A DNA stretch of 64,000 nucleotides from Theropithecus gelada (Eukaryota > Chordata > Mammalia > Primates > Cercopithecidae): contig NC_037668.1 in the NCBI RefSeq assembly GCF_003255815.1, positions 18,681,495 through 18,745,494 on the forward strand, in the 5' to 3' direction. The notes below the pieces were generated by a model. It saw only the letters and a program-made list of their open reading frames with translations. It had not been told where the DNA came from and ran no database searches. The stretch's first letter is position 1; each line of letters opens with the position of its first letter. Position numbers and translations under genes: made by a program. Shown piece after piece: positions 36,001 through 44,624 of this stretch.

Positions 36001-38050
36001 CACGGACCTAGGGCAATTAATGCAGGTGGTTTACTGGTACTGCTCTCTGCACCTCAACCCCATTTGCCGCCTCCCCAGTCGCATGTGGCTCTGCAGACCT
36101 CAGAAACATTTCCGATCACATGAAAAACCGCAGCTGGTCCCCAAACCCCCTTACTATCCAGATCCAGTTTACCTTTTTCAGTGAACTGGGAGATGTTCTC
36201 AAATGGGTCCTGAAGCCCCTCTGATACCTGTTTAGCTTGTGTTTTGTTCCAGGAGGAATCACCTGCAAAGGAATATCCCATTTTGCATCAGAGAGCACCA
36301 ATACCAGCCATGGTGGTGGCACCAGCTCTGAACAGAAACAGCCATCCCCTCTCCACTGCCCCTCTGCCTCCTCAAATCCCAGAGCCCCCTCTAAGAAATC
36401 CCTCTGGGCTGACCAGAGGGCCACCTCTAATAGAGCAAGTGGCATAGTTTCTTCCCACGCCAACTCTGGGCAATCCCCTGGGATAGGCAGGGAGTTGGAA
36501 ATGTTATCGTTTTCTCATGAGCTGTATCTACACACACAATTGGCAAAAAAAAAAAAATGTATTCAGACACTTCAAAACCACAAAGTCCTCTCCTGTGTGC
36601 GTTATTTTACTGAAGCAATGGGGAAGCGTGTGTGGAGAACGGGTTAGAATTACCTGCATGGGTCAGACCAGTTTCCCCAGGATTGATTTTAGGGACATGT
36701 GCTGTGCCCATTCTCCTGTCTGAAGGCCCATGGGGGATGGGCAGGGTGTGTTGATTGAGACCCCTACCGGCAAGGAGCTTTCTCTTATTGACAAGCACAA
36801 ACCCAAGCCATGGGTTGAACTCTGATTAACGTCATAATAATACAAATGCAATCCTTGCTCCTGCTTATCTGCTTTTACTGCCCACGTATTGCTATATCTT
36901 CAGGTGCATTATCTCATTTAATCCTCACAGTGAGTTTAGGAAGTCATAACTTTCTCAATTTTCAGGTGGGAAAATAAAGCATTATAGAGCTGAATCGCTC
37001 GTTTAAAATCATTCCTAGAGGCAGAGCAAGGACTTGAATCCAGGTCTATAGGCTCCAAGTTCTGTGCTCTACCTACGATCTATTCTTTTGCCTTAAGAGA
37101 CAGTAGGTTTTTATTTTGGTGGGGGGGTTGTTTTGTTTTGTTTTTTGTTTGTTTGTTTCAGACCGAGTCTCACTCTGTCACCAGACTGGAGTGCAGTGGC
37201 GCAACCTCGGCTCACTAAAACCTCTGCCTCCCAGGTTCAAGCGATTCTCTCATGCCTCCCTCCTGAGTAGCTGGGACTACAGGTGTGCACCACCATGCCC
37301 AGCTAATTTTTGTATTTGTAGTAGAGATGGGGTTTCACCATGTTGGCCAGGATGGTTTCGATCTCTTGACCTCATTATCCATCCACCTCGGCCTCCCAAA
37401 GTGCAGGGATTACAGGCATGAGCCACCATGCCTAGCCAAGAGAGAATAGGTTTGTTTTGTTGTTATTGTTGTTGTTGTTTGTTTGTTTGCTTTTGTTTTT
37501 GAGACAAGTTCTCGCTCTGTCACCCAGGCTGGAGTGCAGTGGCACAATCTCTGCTCACTACAACCTCCACCTCCCGGCTTCAAGCAATTCTCCCACCTCA
37601 GTCTCCCCACCGAGTAGCTGGGACTAGAGGCACATGCCACCACACCCACCTAATTTTTGTATTTTTAGTAGAGACGAGGTTTCACCATGTTGGCCAGGAT
37701 GGTCTCAATCTCTTGACCTCGTGATCCACCCGCCTCGGCCTCCCAAAGTGCTGGGATTACAAGCGTGAGCCACCACCCCTGGCCAAGAGAGAGTAGGTGT
37801 TTGTTTATTTGTTTGTTTGTTTGTTTTTGAGACAAGTTCTTGCTCTGCCACCCAGGCTGGAGTGCAGTGGCGGGATCTCGGCTCAATGCAGCCTTGAACT
37901 CCTCAGGCTCAGATGGAGAGTAGGTATTTTTTAAATTCCTACTACGAGACTTTAGGATCACCCTTCTTGGTTGCTCTTTGGCCCAGGGAAAGAAAACTTA
38001 CCCCAGGCCTGGAGACCCAGAGCAGAGAAGACAAGAAGCCACGGCAGCAT
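20855..38050 (-). CDS. PGLYRP4: Peptidoglycan recognition protein 4, full coding gene (8 coding exons)
   Basis: PGLYRP4 is a secreted innate-immunity protein of skin and mucosa that binds bacterial peptidoglycan and kills bacteria; unlike PGLYRP2 it is not considered an amidase. Coding exons, 5' to 3' on the minus strand: 38050-38002, 36262-36173, 35438-35225, 33271-33153, 31843-31691, 30659-30461, 27364-27246, 21033-20855. They sum to 1122 nt, giving 373 codons plus stop, the human length as I recall it. Every intron is GT-AG and no frame is broken. Residues about 1-17 are a signal peptide (MLPWLLVFSALGLQAWG). Two tandem PGRP/amidase-2-like domains follow, at about 65-215 and 225-373, and both contain a 119-nt exon encoding FLVG(D/Q)DG..YEGVGWN, evidence of internal duplication. 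The zinc-site Cys of amidase PGRPs is Ser in the C-terminal TLSPG motif. N-glycosylation sequons include NKT, NIS and NNS. The call is firm from whole-protein recognition and gene order. Confidence 0.97.
21281..21486 (+). mobile_element. MER5A-type non-autonomous hAT-Charlie DNA transposon
   Basis: 'gccccccagaggacatttggcaatgtcatgagatatttttggttgtg', 'gctgctaaacatcc', GGACAGCCCCCTACAACAAT and 'aaaatgtcacttgtactgaggttgaga' run in MER5A order. It lies in PGLYRP4 intron 8. Confidence 0.8.
21702..21808 (+). pseudogene. U6 snRNA pseudogene, full length, fused to L1
   Basis: The 107-nt body aligns end to end with U6: the 5' stem GTTCTCACTTTGGTAGGAC (for GTGCTCGCTTCGGCAGCAC), AGAGAAGATTAG, TGGCCCCTGAG, GATGGCATGCAAATTCGTGA, AGCATTCCATA and a terminal T run. 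Substitutions in the stem and the ACAGAG-like region make it a pseudogene. The T run is followed at once by L1 ORF1 3'-end sequence in the same orientation. Confidence 0.93.
24294..24525. repeat. TA/TG/CA compound microsatellite inside L1 ORF2
   Basis: About 230 bp of TATATG, GATA and TG/CA runs. The L1-derived motif CCTAGTGTATATATGTATT is amplified, and a (TG)n-(CA)n palindrome is centred near 24500. The L1 frame resumes at 'ctaggaatgcatttaacc'. Confidence 0.9.
24597..24890 (+). mobile_element. AluY-like element in the L1
   Basis: Full plus-strand Alu from GGCTGGGTGCGGTGGCTCAC, with AluY/S-type 'gatcgagaccatcctggctaacac'. Short A-rich tail. Target-site copies: AAAAAAATTGTA (24585-24596) and AAAAATTGTA (24886-24895). 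Confidence 0.95.
25784..25833 (+). mobile_element. Alu 3' stub replacing a piece of L1 ORF2
   Basis: CAGCCTGGCCACAGAGCAAG, 'attctgtctt' and a (GATA)/(TAAA)n tail form the last ~30 bp of an Alu plus its tail. The L1 segment expected here (the conserved 'atcagagaaatgcaaatcaaaaccac' region) is missing. Confidence 0.75.
26200..26465 (+). mobile_element. Alu with 5' internal deletion, exact TSD
   Basis: Plus-strand Alu lacking the usual 'cgcctgtaatcccagca' between GGTGCGATGGCTCAC and TTTGGGAGGC. The target-site duplication AAAAATGAAATCATG is exact (26185-26199 and 26466-26480). Confidence 0.95.
27246..27364 (-). CDS. PGLYRP4: PGLYRP4 119-nt exon, domain 2
   Basis: Encodes FLVGQDGAIYEGVGWNVQGS through GITFMGTFT, in frame with both neighbours (split codons AA|C and G|GT). 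Acceptor is CCTCTAG, donor G|GTAAGT. It lies downstream of a long intron holding an L2, and the U6-L1 chimera lies between it and the last exon. Confidence 0.96.
27770..29070 (+). mobile_element. Long L2 (LINE-2) copy in PGLYRP4 intron 7
   Basis: A C/T-rich L2 ORF2 3'-part and 3'UTR pattern: 'ggcttcagttgccatcc', 'gatcctcac..cttggcttc', then 'aatctgatcatg'-like 'caaatcttactgtgtcaaaaccctg' and 'gacatgggccctgtctgcctcccc'. The open frame at 28551-29078 lies inside it and is not a gene. About 1.3 kb is long for an L2 remnant. Confidence 0.65.
29708..29756 (+). repeat. Three-copy ~17-bp tandem repeat
   Basis: Units of the form TTGTTTTGTGGATTATT, the last degenerating into TG-rich sequence. It is intronic to PGLYRP4. 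Confidence 0.8.
30461..30659 (-). CDS. PGLYRP4: PGLYRP4 exon: first half of PGRP domain 2
   Basis: 199 nt encode CPSIVPRSAWGARETHCPRM, then IIIHTAGRTCNISDEC and SCDIGY. It includes the conserved His of the PGRP fold (IIIHTAG) and a Cys pair. Donor is AA|GTAAGT. Confidence 0.96.
31300..31440 (+). repeat. L2 3'-end fragment
   Basis: 'tgccctctagactgaaacttcacgaggccagggac' and 'gtgttcagtaaatcttgttgagtga' follow L2 3'-end order. A (TG)n run lies at 31186-31205. Confidence 0.6.
31691..31843 (-). CDS. PGLYRP4: PGLYRP4 exon: end of PGRP domain 1 and interdomain link
   Basis: 153 nt encode HSPSPAALSAMENLISYAVQ and onward to APRQKASLKK. A basic stretch at the end is the link to domain 2. Donor is G|GTAAGA, acceptor CTTCCAG. 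Confidence 0.95.
32180..32310 (-). repeat. MIR SINE fossil, antisense
   Basis: 'aactcatttaatcctcagcacaaacctctgagagatgctgttatta' then 'aggaacttgaggctccaagaagtaacatgctcaag' is antisense MIR. A plus-strand MIR follows at about 32440-32600 ('agctgtgtcacttggagtcatcgacctctctgaatccc'). Confidence 0.65.
33153..33271 (-). CDS. PGLYRP4: PGLYRP4 119-nt exon, domain 1
   Basis: Encodes FLVGDDGRVYEGVGWNIQGV through GFAFFGTKK, the conserved PGRP binding-groove segment. Donor is G|GTAACA, a weak donor (position +5 is C). It has the same length and phase as the domain 2 exon at 27246-27364. Confidence 0.95.
33780..34345 (+). mobile_element. Candidate LTR of an endogenous retrovirus (family uncertain)
   Basis: The region contains 'ccccaataaaacagtgggccttaataagca', then near 34280 'ctgaaataaacctgcccttgactgtcaagcc' with a polyadenylation-like AATAAA, then T/C-rich sequence. 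This resembles a class I ERV LTR, but I could not define both ends or a target duplication. No retroviral gene is seen. Confidence 0.35.
35225..35438 (-). CDS. PGLYRP4: PGLYRP4 exon: first half of PGRP domain 1
   Basis: 214 nt encode GLPTDVSTPVSRKAWGAEAV through HHVPGLECHDQ to SGCDVAY. Two in-frame acceptors exist 12 nt apart: AAG at 35441-35439 keeps residues GLPT (human-like), whereas CAG at 35429-35427 would start at 35426 and drop them. Both preserve the frame. Donor is AA|GTAAGA. Confidence 0.94.
36173..36262 (-). CDS. PGLYRP4: PGLYRP4 linker exon after the signal peptide
   Basis: 90 nt encode DSSWNKTQAKQVSEGLQ and onward to FTEKG, with the sequons NKT and NIS. Donor is G|GTAAAC and acceptor CTTTGCAG. 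It forms the N-terminal non-domain segment before the first PGRP domain. Confidence 0.95.
36880..37080 (-). repeat. MIR SINE fossil, antisense
   Basis: 'gtgcattatctcatttaatcctcacagtgagtttagg', 'ttttcaggtgggaaaataaagc' and 'ggacttgaatccaggtcta' follow the antisense MIR order almost full length. Confidence 0.75.
37112..37437 (-). mobile_element. Alu 1 of three in series, antisense
   Basis: Full antisense Alu ending ATGCCTAGCC. Its flanks are AAGAGACAGTAGGTTT (37095-37110) and AAGAGAGAATAGGTTT (37438-37453), versions of one target sequence. The tail is T/G rich. Confidence 0.94.
37454..37784 (-). mobile_element. Alu 2 of three in series, antisense
   Basis: Antisense Alu ending CACCCCTGGCC. Flanked by AAGAGAGAATAGGTTT (37438-37453) and AAGAGAGAGTAGGTGT (37785-37800). 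Confidence 0.94.
37801..37910 (-). mobile_element. Alu 3 of three in series, antisense, truncated
   Basis: A (TTTG)n tail and the first ~85 bp of antisense Alu, then it stops at 'cctcaggctc'. The fourth copy of the target motif, AGATGGAGAGTAGGTATTTT (37911-37930), follows. Confidence 0.88.
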
Positions 38051-38096
38051 CCCCACGTGGTCCCAGGACACCAACCCGGAGAGTGTGGATGGCAGC
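38002..38096 (-). CDS. PGLYRP4: PGLYRP4 exon with start codon and signal peptide
   Basis: ATG is at 38050-38048; coding runs to 38002 with donor G|GTAAGT. The exon probably begins at 38096 after the acceptor CTGTCTCAG, giving 46 nt of 5'UTR. A non-coding first exon is expected further upstream (38.1-39.6 kb by analogy with the human gene length) but I could not place it. The encoded peptide has a hydrophobic core (LLVFSALGLQ). Confidence 0.92.
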
Positions 38097-38269
38097 CTGA
38101 GACAGATGTTGACAGTTGTTAACATGACCATGCTCAATCTGCAGAGTGTCCCCCACTCTGACTGCAGGGGGTGCCGTCCGCCTCCTCTACCATCCTGTGG
38201 CCTCCTGAGGGCCAGCACCTGGCTCAGGCTTCTCAGGGCCCCCAGCACATAGCAGGTGCTCAGCATCCC

Positions 38270-38420
38270 TGTCCTATTATTACCCCAGCAACTGAATTTC
38301 ATCACGTGCCCACTGTGTGCAAGGCCTGTGTACACACTTGCACATGCAGTCTTATTTAATTAGTCCTCACCCTAATCCTGTCATGTAAGACTGTTAACCC
38401 CCATTTTTATAGACAAAGGA
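38270..38420 (-). repeat. MIR-like fossil, antisense
   Basis: 'gtgcaaggcctgtgtacacacttgcacatgcagtcttatttaattagtcctcaccctaatcc' then 'gttaacccccatttttatagacaaagga' is an antisense MIR pattern. The interval 38420-40440 is GC-richer non-repetitive DNA with no gene I can support; it would include the non-coding first exon and promoter of PGLYRP4. Confidence 0.55.
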
Positions 38421-40439
38421 AGTAAGATCCAAGAATGGTACAACCGAGAAATCCAGACTCATGGATGGGTCTGATGCAGAGAATCCCTTCCCCGCTGGGA
38501 ATATGTCGGGTGAGGGAGATATAGGAGTAGCAGGGGTTCCTAGTTCTAGGGCAGAGGAAATCCAACCCTTAACACCCTTTCTGGTGGATTCCAGTCCCTT
38601 TGCTGGAAGAGGGCTTCTAAAGAAGAAACACACACTCAACTCACAGATACCTGTGGGTCCTGTGCTGTTCCAGCCCAGTAGGTCAGGGTGCAGTCGGTTA
38701 GCCCCTCACTGTCCAGCAGCTCCTTCCCTTCCAGACTTGGCCTCCAGGCCCTGCCCTCCTTCACCAGCTGGTGCCTTCTCCTCCAGCCTTAACTCTCTCT
38801 GGCCCTAGAGGGCACTCCCTCCCTGGGAATGGAGCAATCGGGCTCCAGCTTCCCAGAGAGAAGAGGAGAGCCCAGGATCCCTAACTAAAGATGGAAGAGA
38901 AGGGGAAGACAGAGGGCCAAGGCTCTGAGCCAGCTCCTTTCACAGCACCTGGAGAAATGCAAGTGGGACCAGACTCAGGCTGAGAGCACCTGGGGACCCG
39001 CCCTGTGAATAAGCTCAGGTAGCTCCTCCCTGGGAAAGGGCAAGATTGCCCAACACTCCAGAGAGCTCTTGCTCAGCCCCAGCCTGGGAAAACGTGCAGG
39101 GCCTGATGGCTGTGTCTGCAATACCTAGAAACTTCCTGCCTGTGAAGATCTGCTCCGGGAGTCTGAAGACTGGATTGCAGTCACTCACCAACACTCCCTT
39201 TTACCAGGGTCATGAGTAGGGTCAGGATGGACAGAGAGAAACTGGGAGGTACAATCTCAGGAAACAGCTCACGATGCCTAATTCCACCCCAATAGCCTAC
39301 ATGTCTGCCCATCATCCTCCCACCTGCCACTCCCCACCGTCGGCATCAAGCTGCCACCCACCACAGAAAGCCTCCCACAAGCCAAGAATCTCCAGCTCCT
39401 CGCCATGTTCCAGTTGTCACCTAATCTCATTCCGCATTCTGCAACCTGAACTTCCAGGCCTTGAATATTCACAGAGGAAACTCTGCATGACACTTTCCAA
39501 GAACACAGTAGGGTTCAGTCTTCACGGGGACCTGCAGAGCCTCTCATGGGGCAGCCTCCCTAGACACTGAGGAAGTGCCCTGAATCCAGAACAGTTGCTC
39601 TCAGTGAGCTGCAGTCTCACTCTCAGCCCCAGCTCCCCAGGAGCGCTCTCTGGATGGGGCCCCTTGCATGCACCAGGTCTACCTGGCATTCACCCCAGTC
39701 ATGCACCCAGACCCAGGCTGGAGCTGTGTGATGAGCAGGGGCTGCTAAGCTCTGTCCTGGGGCAAGGATTAATGTGAGGCAGAGCCAGAGACAGAGATGA
39801 AGGAGACCAAGAACTGGAGCCTGGCACCAGCACTGTAGGGACCCTGGCGATTTCCCCAGCCTGGCAGCATGCTGTTTCTCCATGCCTTTAGCTGGCTGCC
39901 CATCCTAACCAAGTAGAACAACTCTCAAAATGAGAAGGTTTCTGGGCTTGCATCCAGGGCACCAAGGACTTGAGGAGACTCGGTTCCCCTTTTTGGAGGG
40001 GTTTGGGGAGGGGAAGCCCAAGGAGAGGTTGGGTGGTGGCTGCCTAAGGGGACCACCAGATTCTCTGCCCCATCCAGAGACCAAGAGATTCTTGAGGACT
40101 AACAGACTGAAGGCTGTCCGGGACGAGGGCATCACGAGGGAGGAAGAGAGCAGTGTGGGTCGTCCCTCTCTGATTCCGTGAACTCAGAATCCCAAGAGGA
40201 CCTCCTAAGTCCTGAATTATCCGGCCCCCAGCCCCATCTCACTCCACACTGCCAGAGCAGGCTCCCAGTGCTCTCTGCCCTACCTACCACCATCTCAGGA
40301 CCCTTCCCAAGTGCCCAGCCTCACTCCCCACCTGCGGCCAGAGGCTCCACTTCATCCTGGCATCTTTGGAAAAGGCTCCGTGACTAGTCGGGACTGGTAG
40401 AGTCTCAGAGTCTGTCTTCTCCATTCTAGCACCTGTCAT

Positions 40440-40515
40440 GAATTGTAATTATAACTTCCTCAAGAGAGTTCCCAAGTCTATCTCTTTACCTGCCTTTAAT
40501 AATATCGTTGTTTAT

Positions 40516-40553
<38 letters not shown>

Positions 40554-40690
40554 GCCTCTGTCTTAAGCTTCCCTCCAGTTGTGAACTTCACAGAGGTGGA
40601 AATTATACCTTACTCTGTAGTCTCGGGGCTTACGTAGTGTCTGGCATAGTGCTGACGCACGTTAGAAACTCAATAAGTATTTGCCAGATA
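40440..40690 (+). repeat. L2 3'-end fragment with a 33-nt poly-T insertion
   Basis: 'gtctggcatagtgctgacgcacgttagaaactcaataagtatttgcc' is the L2 3' end. A pure T run at about 40520-40552 interrupts it. Confidence 0.6.
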
Positions 40691-40691
40691 A

Positions 40692-40764
40692 AGAAAGAAG
40701 GAAGGAAGGAAGGAAGGAAGGAAGGAAGGAAGGAAGGAAGGAAGGAAAGAAAGAAAGAAGGAAA
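40692..40764. repeat. (GGAA)n purine microsatellite
   Basis: About 70 bp of GAAGGAAGG changing to GAAA. It directly abuts an L1 ORF2 piece. Confidence 0.95.
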
Positions 40765-41012
40765 GCTAAACAACACAATAGAAATAATAGAGACTTCAGT
40801 GGAAAATAGTAAAAGAGGGATTAGGAAAACAGTAGAGATAAGAAATCAAGCCAAAATCAATTCTTTGAAATCATAAACATAATTGACAAATCTCTAGCTA
40901 GACTGACCAGGAATAAAAGAAATAAGATGCAATTTACTAACTTGGAACAAAAGAGAGGTCCTTCTATTTAGCTTACAGGAATAAAAAATGTTATAAGGGA
41001 ATATTATATACA
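40765..41012 (+). mobile_element. Old L1 ORF2 fragment between two purine microsatellites
   Basis: 'caattctttgaaatcataaacataattgacaaatctctagctagactgacc' and 'aaaatgttataagggaatattata' correspond to the L1 segment between endonuclease and RT. The frame is broken. Confidence 0.7.
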
Positions 41013-41013
41013 N

Positions 41014-41092
<79 letters not shown>

Positions 41093-41168
41093 GAGAGGGA
41101 GGGAGGGAGGGAGGGAAAGAAAGAAAGGAAGGAAGGAAGGAAGAAAGAAAGAAAGAAAGAAAGAAAGA
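41013..41168. repeat. Long polypurine tract: (GAAA)n-(GA)n-(GGGA)n-(GGAA)n
   Basis: About 155 bp of pure purine on the plus strand, with changing unit size. One ambiguous base (N) lies at 41013. This sort of tract is length-variable and error-prone in assemblies. Confidence 0.95.
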
Positions 41169-41275
41169 CTTAAACAGGACACACTTTTAAAAGGTGTCAA
41201 AAGAAGAAATGGAAAGGAAAAGCAAGCCTGCACACCCACCTGCTTCAAATAATGCATATCTTCAAGTACCTAAGG

Positions 41276-41971
41276 CAGTGGTTCTCAAAGAGTGGCCCAG
41301 GGGAAGCTGGGGGACCCCAAGGCCCCTTGGGGGGTCCATGAGATCAAAACTAATTCCAGAACAATATTCCCCGAACTGCCCACCACAGGAAACTGCCCAC
41401 AAACCAAGACTCCCGGCTCCTCACTTTCCTCGCTGTGCTGATATTTGCACTGATGACACAAAAACAGTAGTCGATAAAACCATTGGAGACATGAACCTAT
41501 GTGTGGCGTCAAACTGCACTAGCAGTCCTCGTATTGCTCACAATGTATTCTTTCAAGAAAAGGAGCCTCGCTTAGGAATGTTCTTGATAAAGCAGTGAGA
41601 ATTATTCATTTTATTAAACCTCAACACTGATTCTCTCAAGGAAAAGCATTTGTGTGCTAGAGTTGTGAATTGAACCAGCCACTTTTTCATGAACGCCATG
41701 AACAAATAACATAGAACAAATGATGGCCAAACTATGGATACTTATATTCGGGTATGGGGCATATATTTTCCTAAAAATTAACAAAGTGAGCCTTTCACTT
41801 CCAGGAAAACAACTAGAAATTGTTAGCATAATAAAATTGGAACTTTCAGGCAAAAATATGAACTTTGGGAAATTTGTGTCTGCCACCATGACTTTGACAG
41901 CTTCCCAATACTTGAAGACTACTGATGAGATCAGTGGTGATATTAACAAATGTGGTGGGGTTTTTTTGCTT

Positions 41972-42002
<31 letters not shown>

Positions 42003-43027
42003 GAGATGGAATCTATCTCTGTCGCCCAGACTGAAGTGCAGTGGCATGATCTCTGGTCACTGCAACCTCTGCCTCCCGGGTTCAAGTGATTCTCCTGCCT
42101 CAGCCTCCCAAGTACCTGGGACTACAGGCATGTGCCACCACACATGATTAATTTTTTGTATTTTTAGTAGAGACGGGGTTTCATAGTGTTGGCCAGGATG
42201 GTCTCGATCTCCTGACCTCGTGATCTGCCTGCCTCAACCTCCCAAAGTGCTGGGATTATAGGTGTGAGCCACTGCACCCGGCCAAATGTGGTTATTTATA
42301 TGTGTGTGTGATACATATAAATATGTATATATATTGAGTAATAAATGATGTCAGCATTTAGAAGATGTACATAACTCAGTTAACCAATATTTTCCAAATG
42401 ATCAATATATGAAGTCACAAAGTGACAAAGTTTGGATAAAAGATCCATTAAATTTTAAGATGGACCAGTTGATTCTAATGTAACAGAGAACAAAGAATTC
42501 ATTGATATGGTTTCAGACTCTACGTTGCAACTAACCTTTGAGAAACCACCACTTGTTGGGTTTTGATGTAATACAAGAGAAGAATATCCACAATTATATA
42601 TTTAAAGGCTATTAATGTATTCATCCCCTTTGCAACTACTTATCTGTGAGAGATTGGATTTTCTTCAACTCTTCGACCAAAGCAACATATAGCAATACCT
42701 TGTATGCAGAAGTAGATGTGATAATCCAGCTGTCTTCTTTGAAGCCATACAGTAAATATGTCTGCAAAAATGTAAAAAATAAACACTCTTCTCACTAGCT
42801 TTTGATATATATATATAAAAAATTATTTTTAATCGTTTAAAAATGTGGTAATATGTAATGTGTTTATTAATGGTACTTTAAGTGAGTTAATAAATCATTT
42901 TAAACTTTTTAAACTTTTAATGTAAGTAAATATTGATACATATAATCCACAAAAGCTCTTTGGGATACTCAATAACTTCTATGCGTACATATAAAAGGAT
43001 CCAGAGAGCAAAAAGATTGAAAACCTG
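41276..43027 (+). mobile_element. hAT-Charlie DNA transposon fossil with transposase 3' part
   Basis: Terminal sequence CAGTGGTTCTCAAAGAGTGG (41276) and the inverted end 'aaaagattgaaaacctg' (about 43011-43027) mark the two ends. Between them lie decayed transposase-derived blocks: 'gcactgatgacac', 'cttgataaagcagtgagaattattcattttatt', 'ggaaatttgtgtctgccaccatgactttgacagc', and the hAT C-terminal dimerisation region near 42600-42700. The 5' part of the transposase is deleted and no frame is intact. An Alu interrupts it at 41957-42283. Flanking 8-mers (acctaagg and ggccaagg) are weakly compatible with a target duplication. Confidence 0.82.
41957..42283 (-). mobile_element. Alu inserted in the hAT element, antisense
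   Basis: (TTTTG)n tail, antisense Alu body, end CTGCACCCGGCC. Exact target-site duplication AAATGTGGT (41948-41956 and 42284-42292). Confidence 0.96.
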
Positions 43028-43299
43028 GGGCCAAGGGAATCCCACAGCCTGTCCTGATGCAGATAGACCACAAGGTGGCAGCATGCGTCCTCTGATAACT
43101 CCGGAGCCCCCTTTACTCACTAGGAGTCTCTGAGCAACCTCTTTTCTCCATCACTCCCCACCACTTCCTTTCTTACCTTCATGCTTCTGTGTTGCACGTC
43201 TTTTTTTCTTTTTTTTTTTTTTTTCTAACTAGCTTTATCCACCAACGCCTTCATAATTACAGGAAATAGCAATCTCCTAAGCATAAGTTCTGGCCAAAC

Positions 43300-43430
43300 C
43301 AAGCCAGTCATTCATTTTATTCTGCAAACATTTATCAGGTGTCACTCATATGCAAAGCTTATCATCCAGGAATGAGTACATTGAGAACACTGTTCTCAAG
43401 TAGTTAATAATCTGATGAGGGAGACAGATC
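43300..43430 (-). repeat. L2 3'-end fragment, antisense
   Basis: 'cattcattttattctgcaaacatttatcaggtgtcactcatatgc' is antisense L2. 43440-43960 looks like further antisense L2-type sequence, and 43960-44300 has nothing I recognise. Confidence 0.55.
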
Positions 43431-44319
43431 CAAAGGCCAGTGATTATAATACCTGCTGAGTGTGAAAACCCTTTATTCTTTACAAAGGGCTGTGGACTTC
43501 AAAGGGAGTCCTGAGAGCAGAGGATGCCAAAAGTCAGATGCTGAGATACTCACCAAAAATGTCTGCAGGGACATAGTGAGGGAGAAAGCCAGGTTCCCAG
43601 GAGATTGGGGAGGAGAAATGATTGGAGCAACAGAAGCCAGGGGACAAAAGGGAATGCCAGCTTTCTCAATTTTGAAAGTAGTTTGTCTGAGAAATTGGGA
43701 GGATGGTGAGCAGAGACAGCCAAGGTGGAGACAGGGGGAGGGGTCAAGACTTGGGGAAGCTTAGGTTGAATGTCTAGGAAGCCAGATCACTGGAAGGTCT
43801 TCACTGTGGATGCTGGAGCGGCCCAGCATGGAGGCAGGGAGTGGGGCTGCGGTCAGCAGGGGGCCTCAGAGAACTCAGGATGGCCAGTCAATGGAGGCCA
43901 CAAGGATGCCAGGGGTGGTCAAAGCTTGGTGTAGACTGAACCCAAACGTGGTAGGAAAATGGTCTGAAGCTACCTGTGGATAGCTTCTCTAAGTCATCCT
44001 AATGTACTAGAGTCTAGAATGAGCATTGGGGAAATGGGGGATGTCAGGGGGCTTGTGGTTAGGAGACCCATATCCAGAGATCTCCAAGGAAGAGCACCTG
44101 GGACTCCCAGCAAGGAGGAAGAGAGGGAGCGGAGGAATAGGCAGCAGGCTGGGCACAGCCTGAGTGAGGCTGGGCCTCAGGCATCAGAGTCCCTGTGAGG
44201 ACAGGGACCTGACTTCACCTGCAGGTGGAGCAATTAAGCCAGGAGACAGTGCCCAGGGGCCACGAGGCTAGTGGTAGTCACGGAGCCCACCAAGAGTCCA
44301 TCAAAACTTGGAATCTGTG

Positions 44320-44470
44320 CTAGAAATGACCAAGGGTCAGCTGTCCCAATCTCCTCATGTAATGGATAAGAAAATGAAGGCCCGAACATGGAAATCACTT
44401 CGAAAGACCACCAGCAAGTCTGGGAAAGCTAGCACTAAAACCCAGCTCAGTCCCTCAGTCTGGTCCCACT
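44320..44470 (-). repeat. MIR fossil, antisense
   Basis: 'ctcctcatgtaatggataagaaaatgaaggcccg' and 'aaagctagcactaaaacccagctc' follow antisense MIR. Confidence 0.55.
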
Positions 44471-44624
44471 GTGTGCCTGCTCTAACACCCCCATTACAAC
44501 ACAGGAGGGGCAAAGCTCCCCAAAAAGCCACAGTGGGGGCTGCAGAGAAGGGAAAGACAGACCCACAGTGGGTCCCAGGCATCTAGGAAAGAACACAACG
44601 ATTTGATGGTAGCTGCAGGAGCCT

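Noticed and set aside
41194..41598. 134-aa open frame that could be a gene
   Set aside because: The sequence is the 5' end of a decayed hAT element; the frame fits transposon ends, not a protein.
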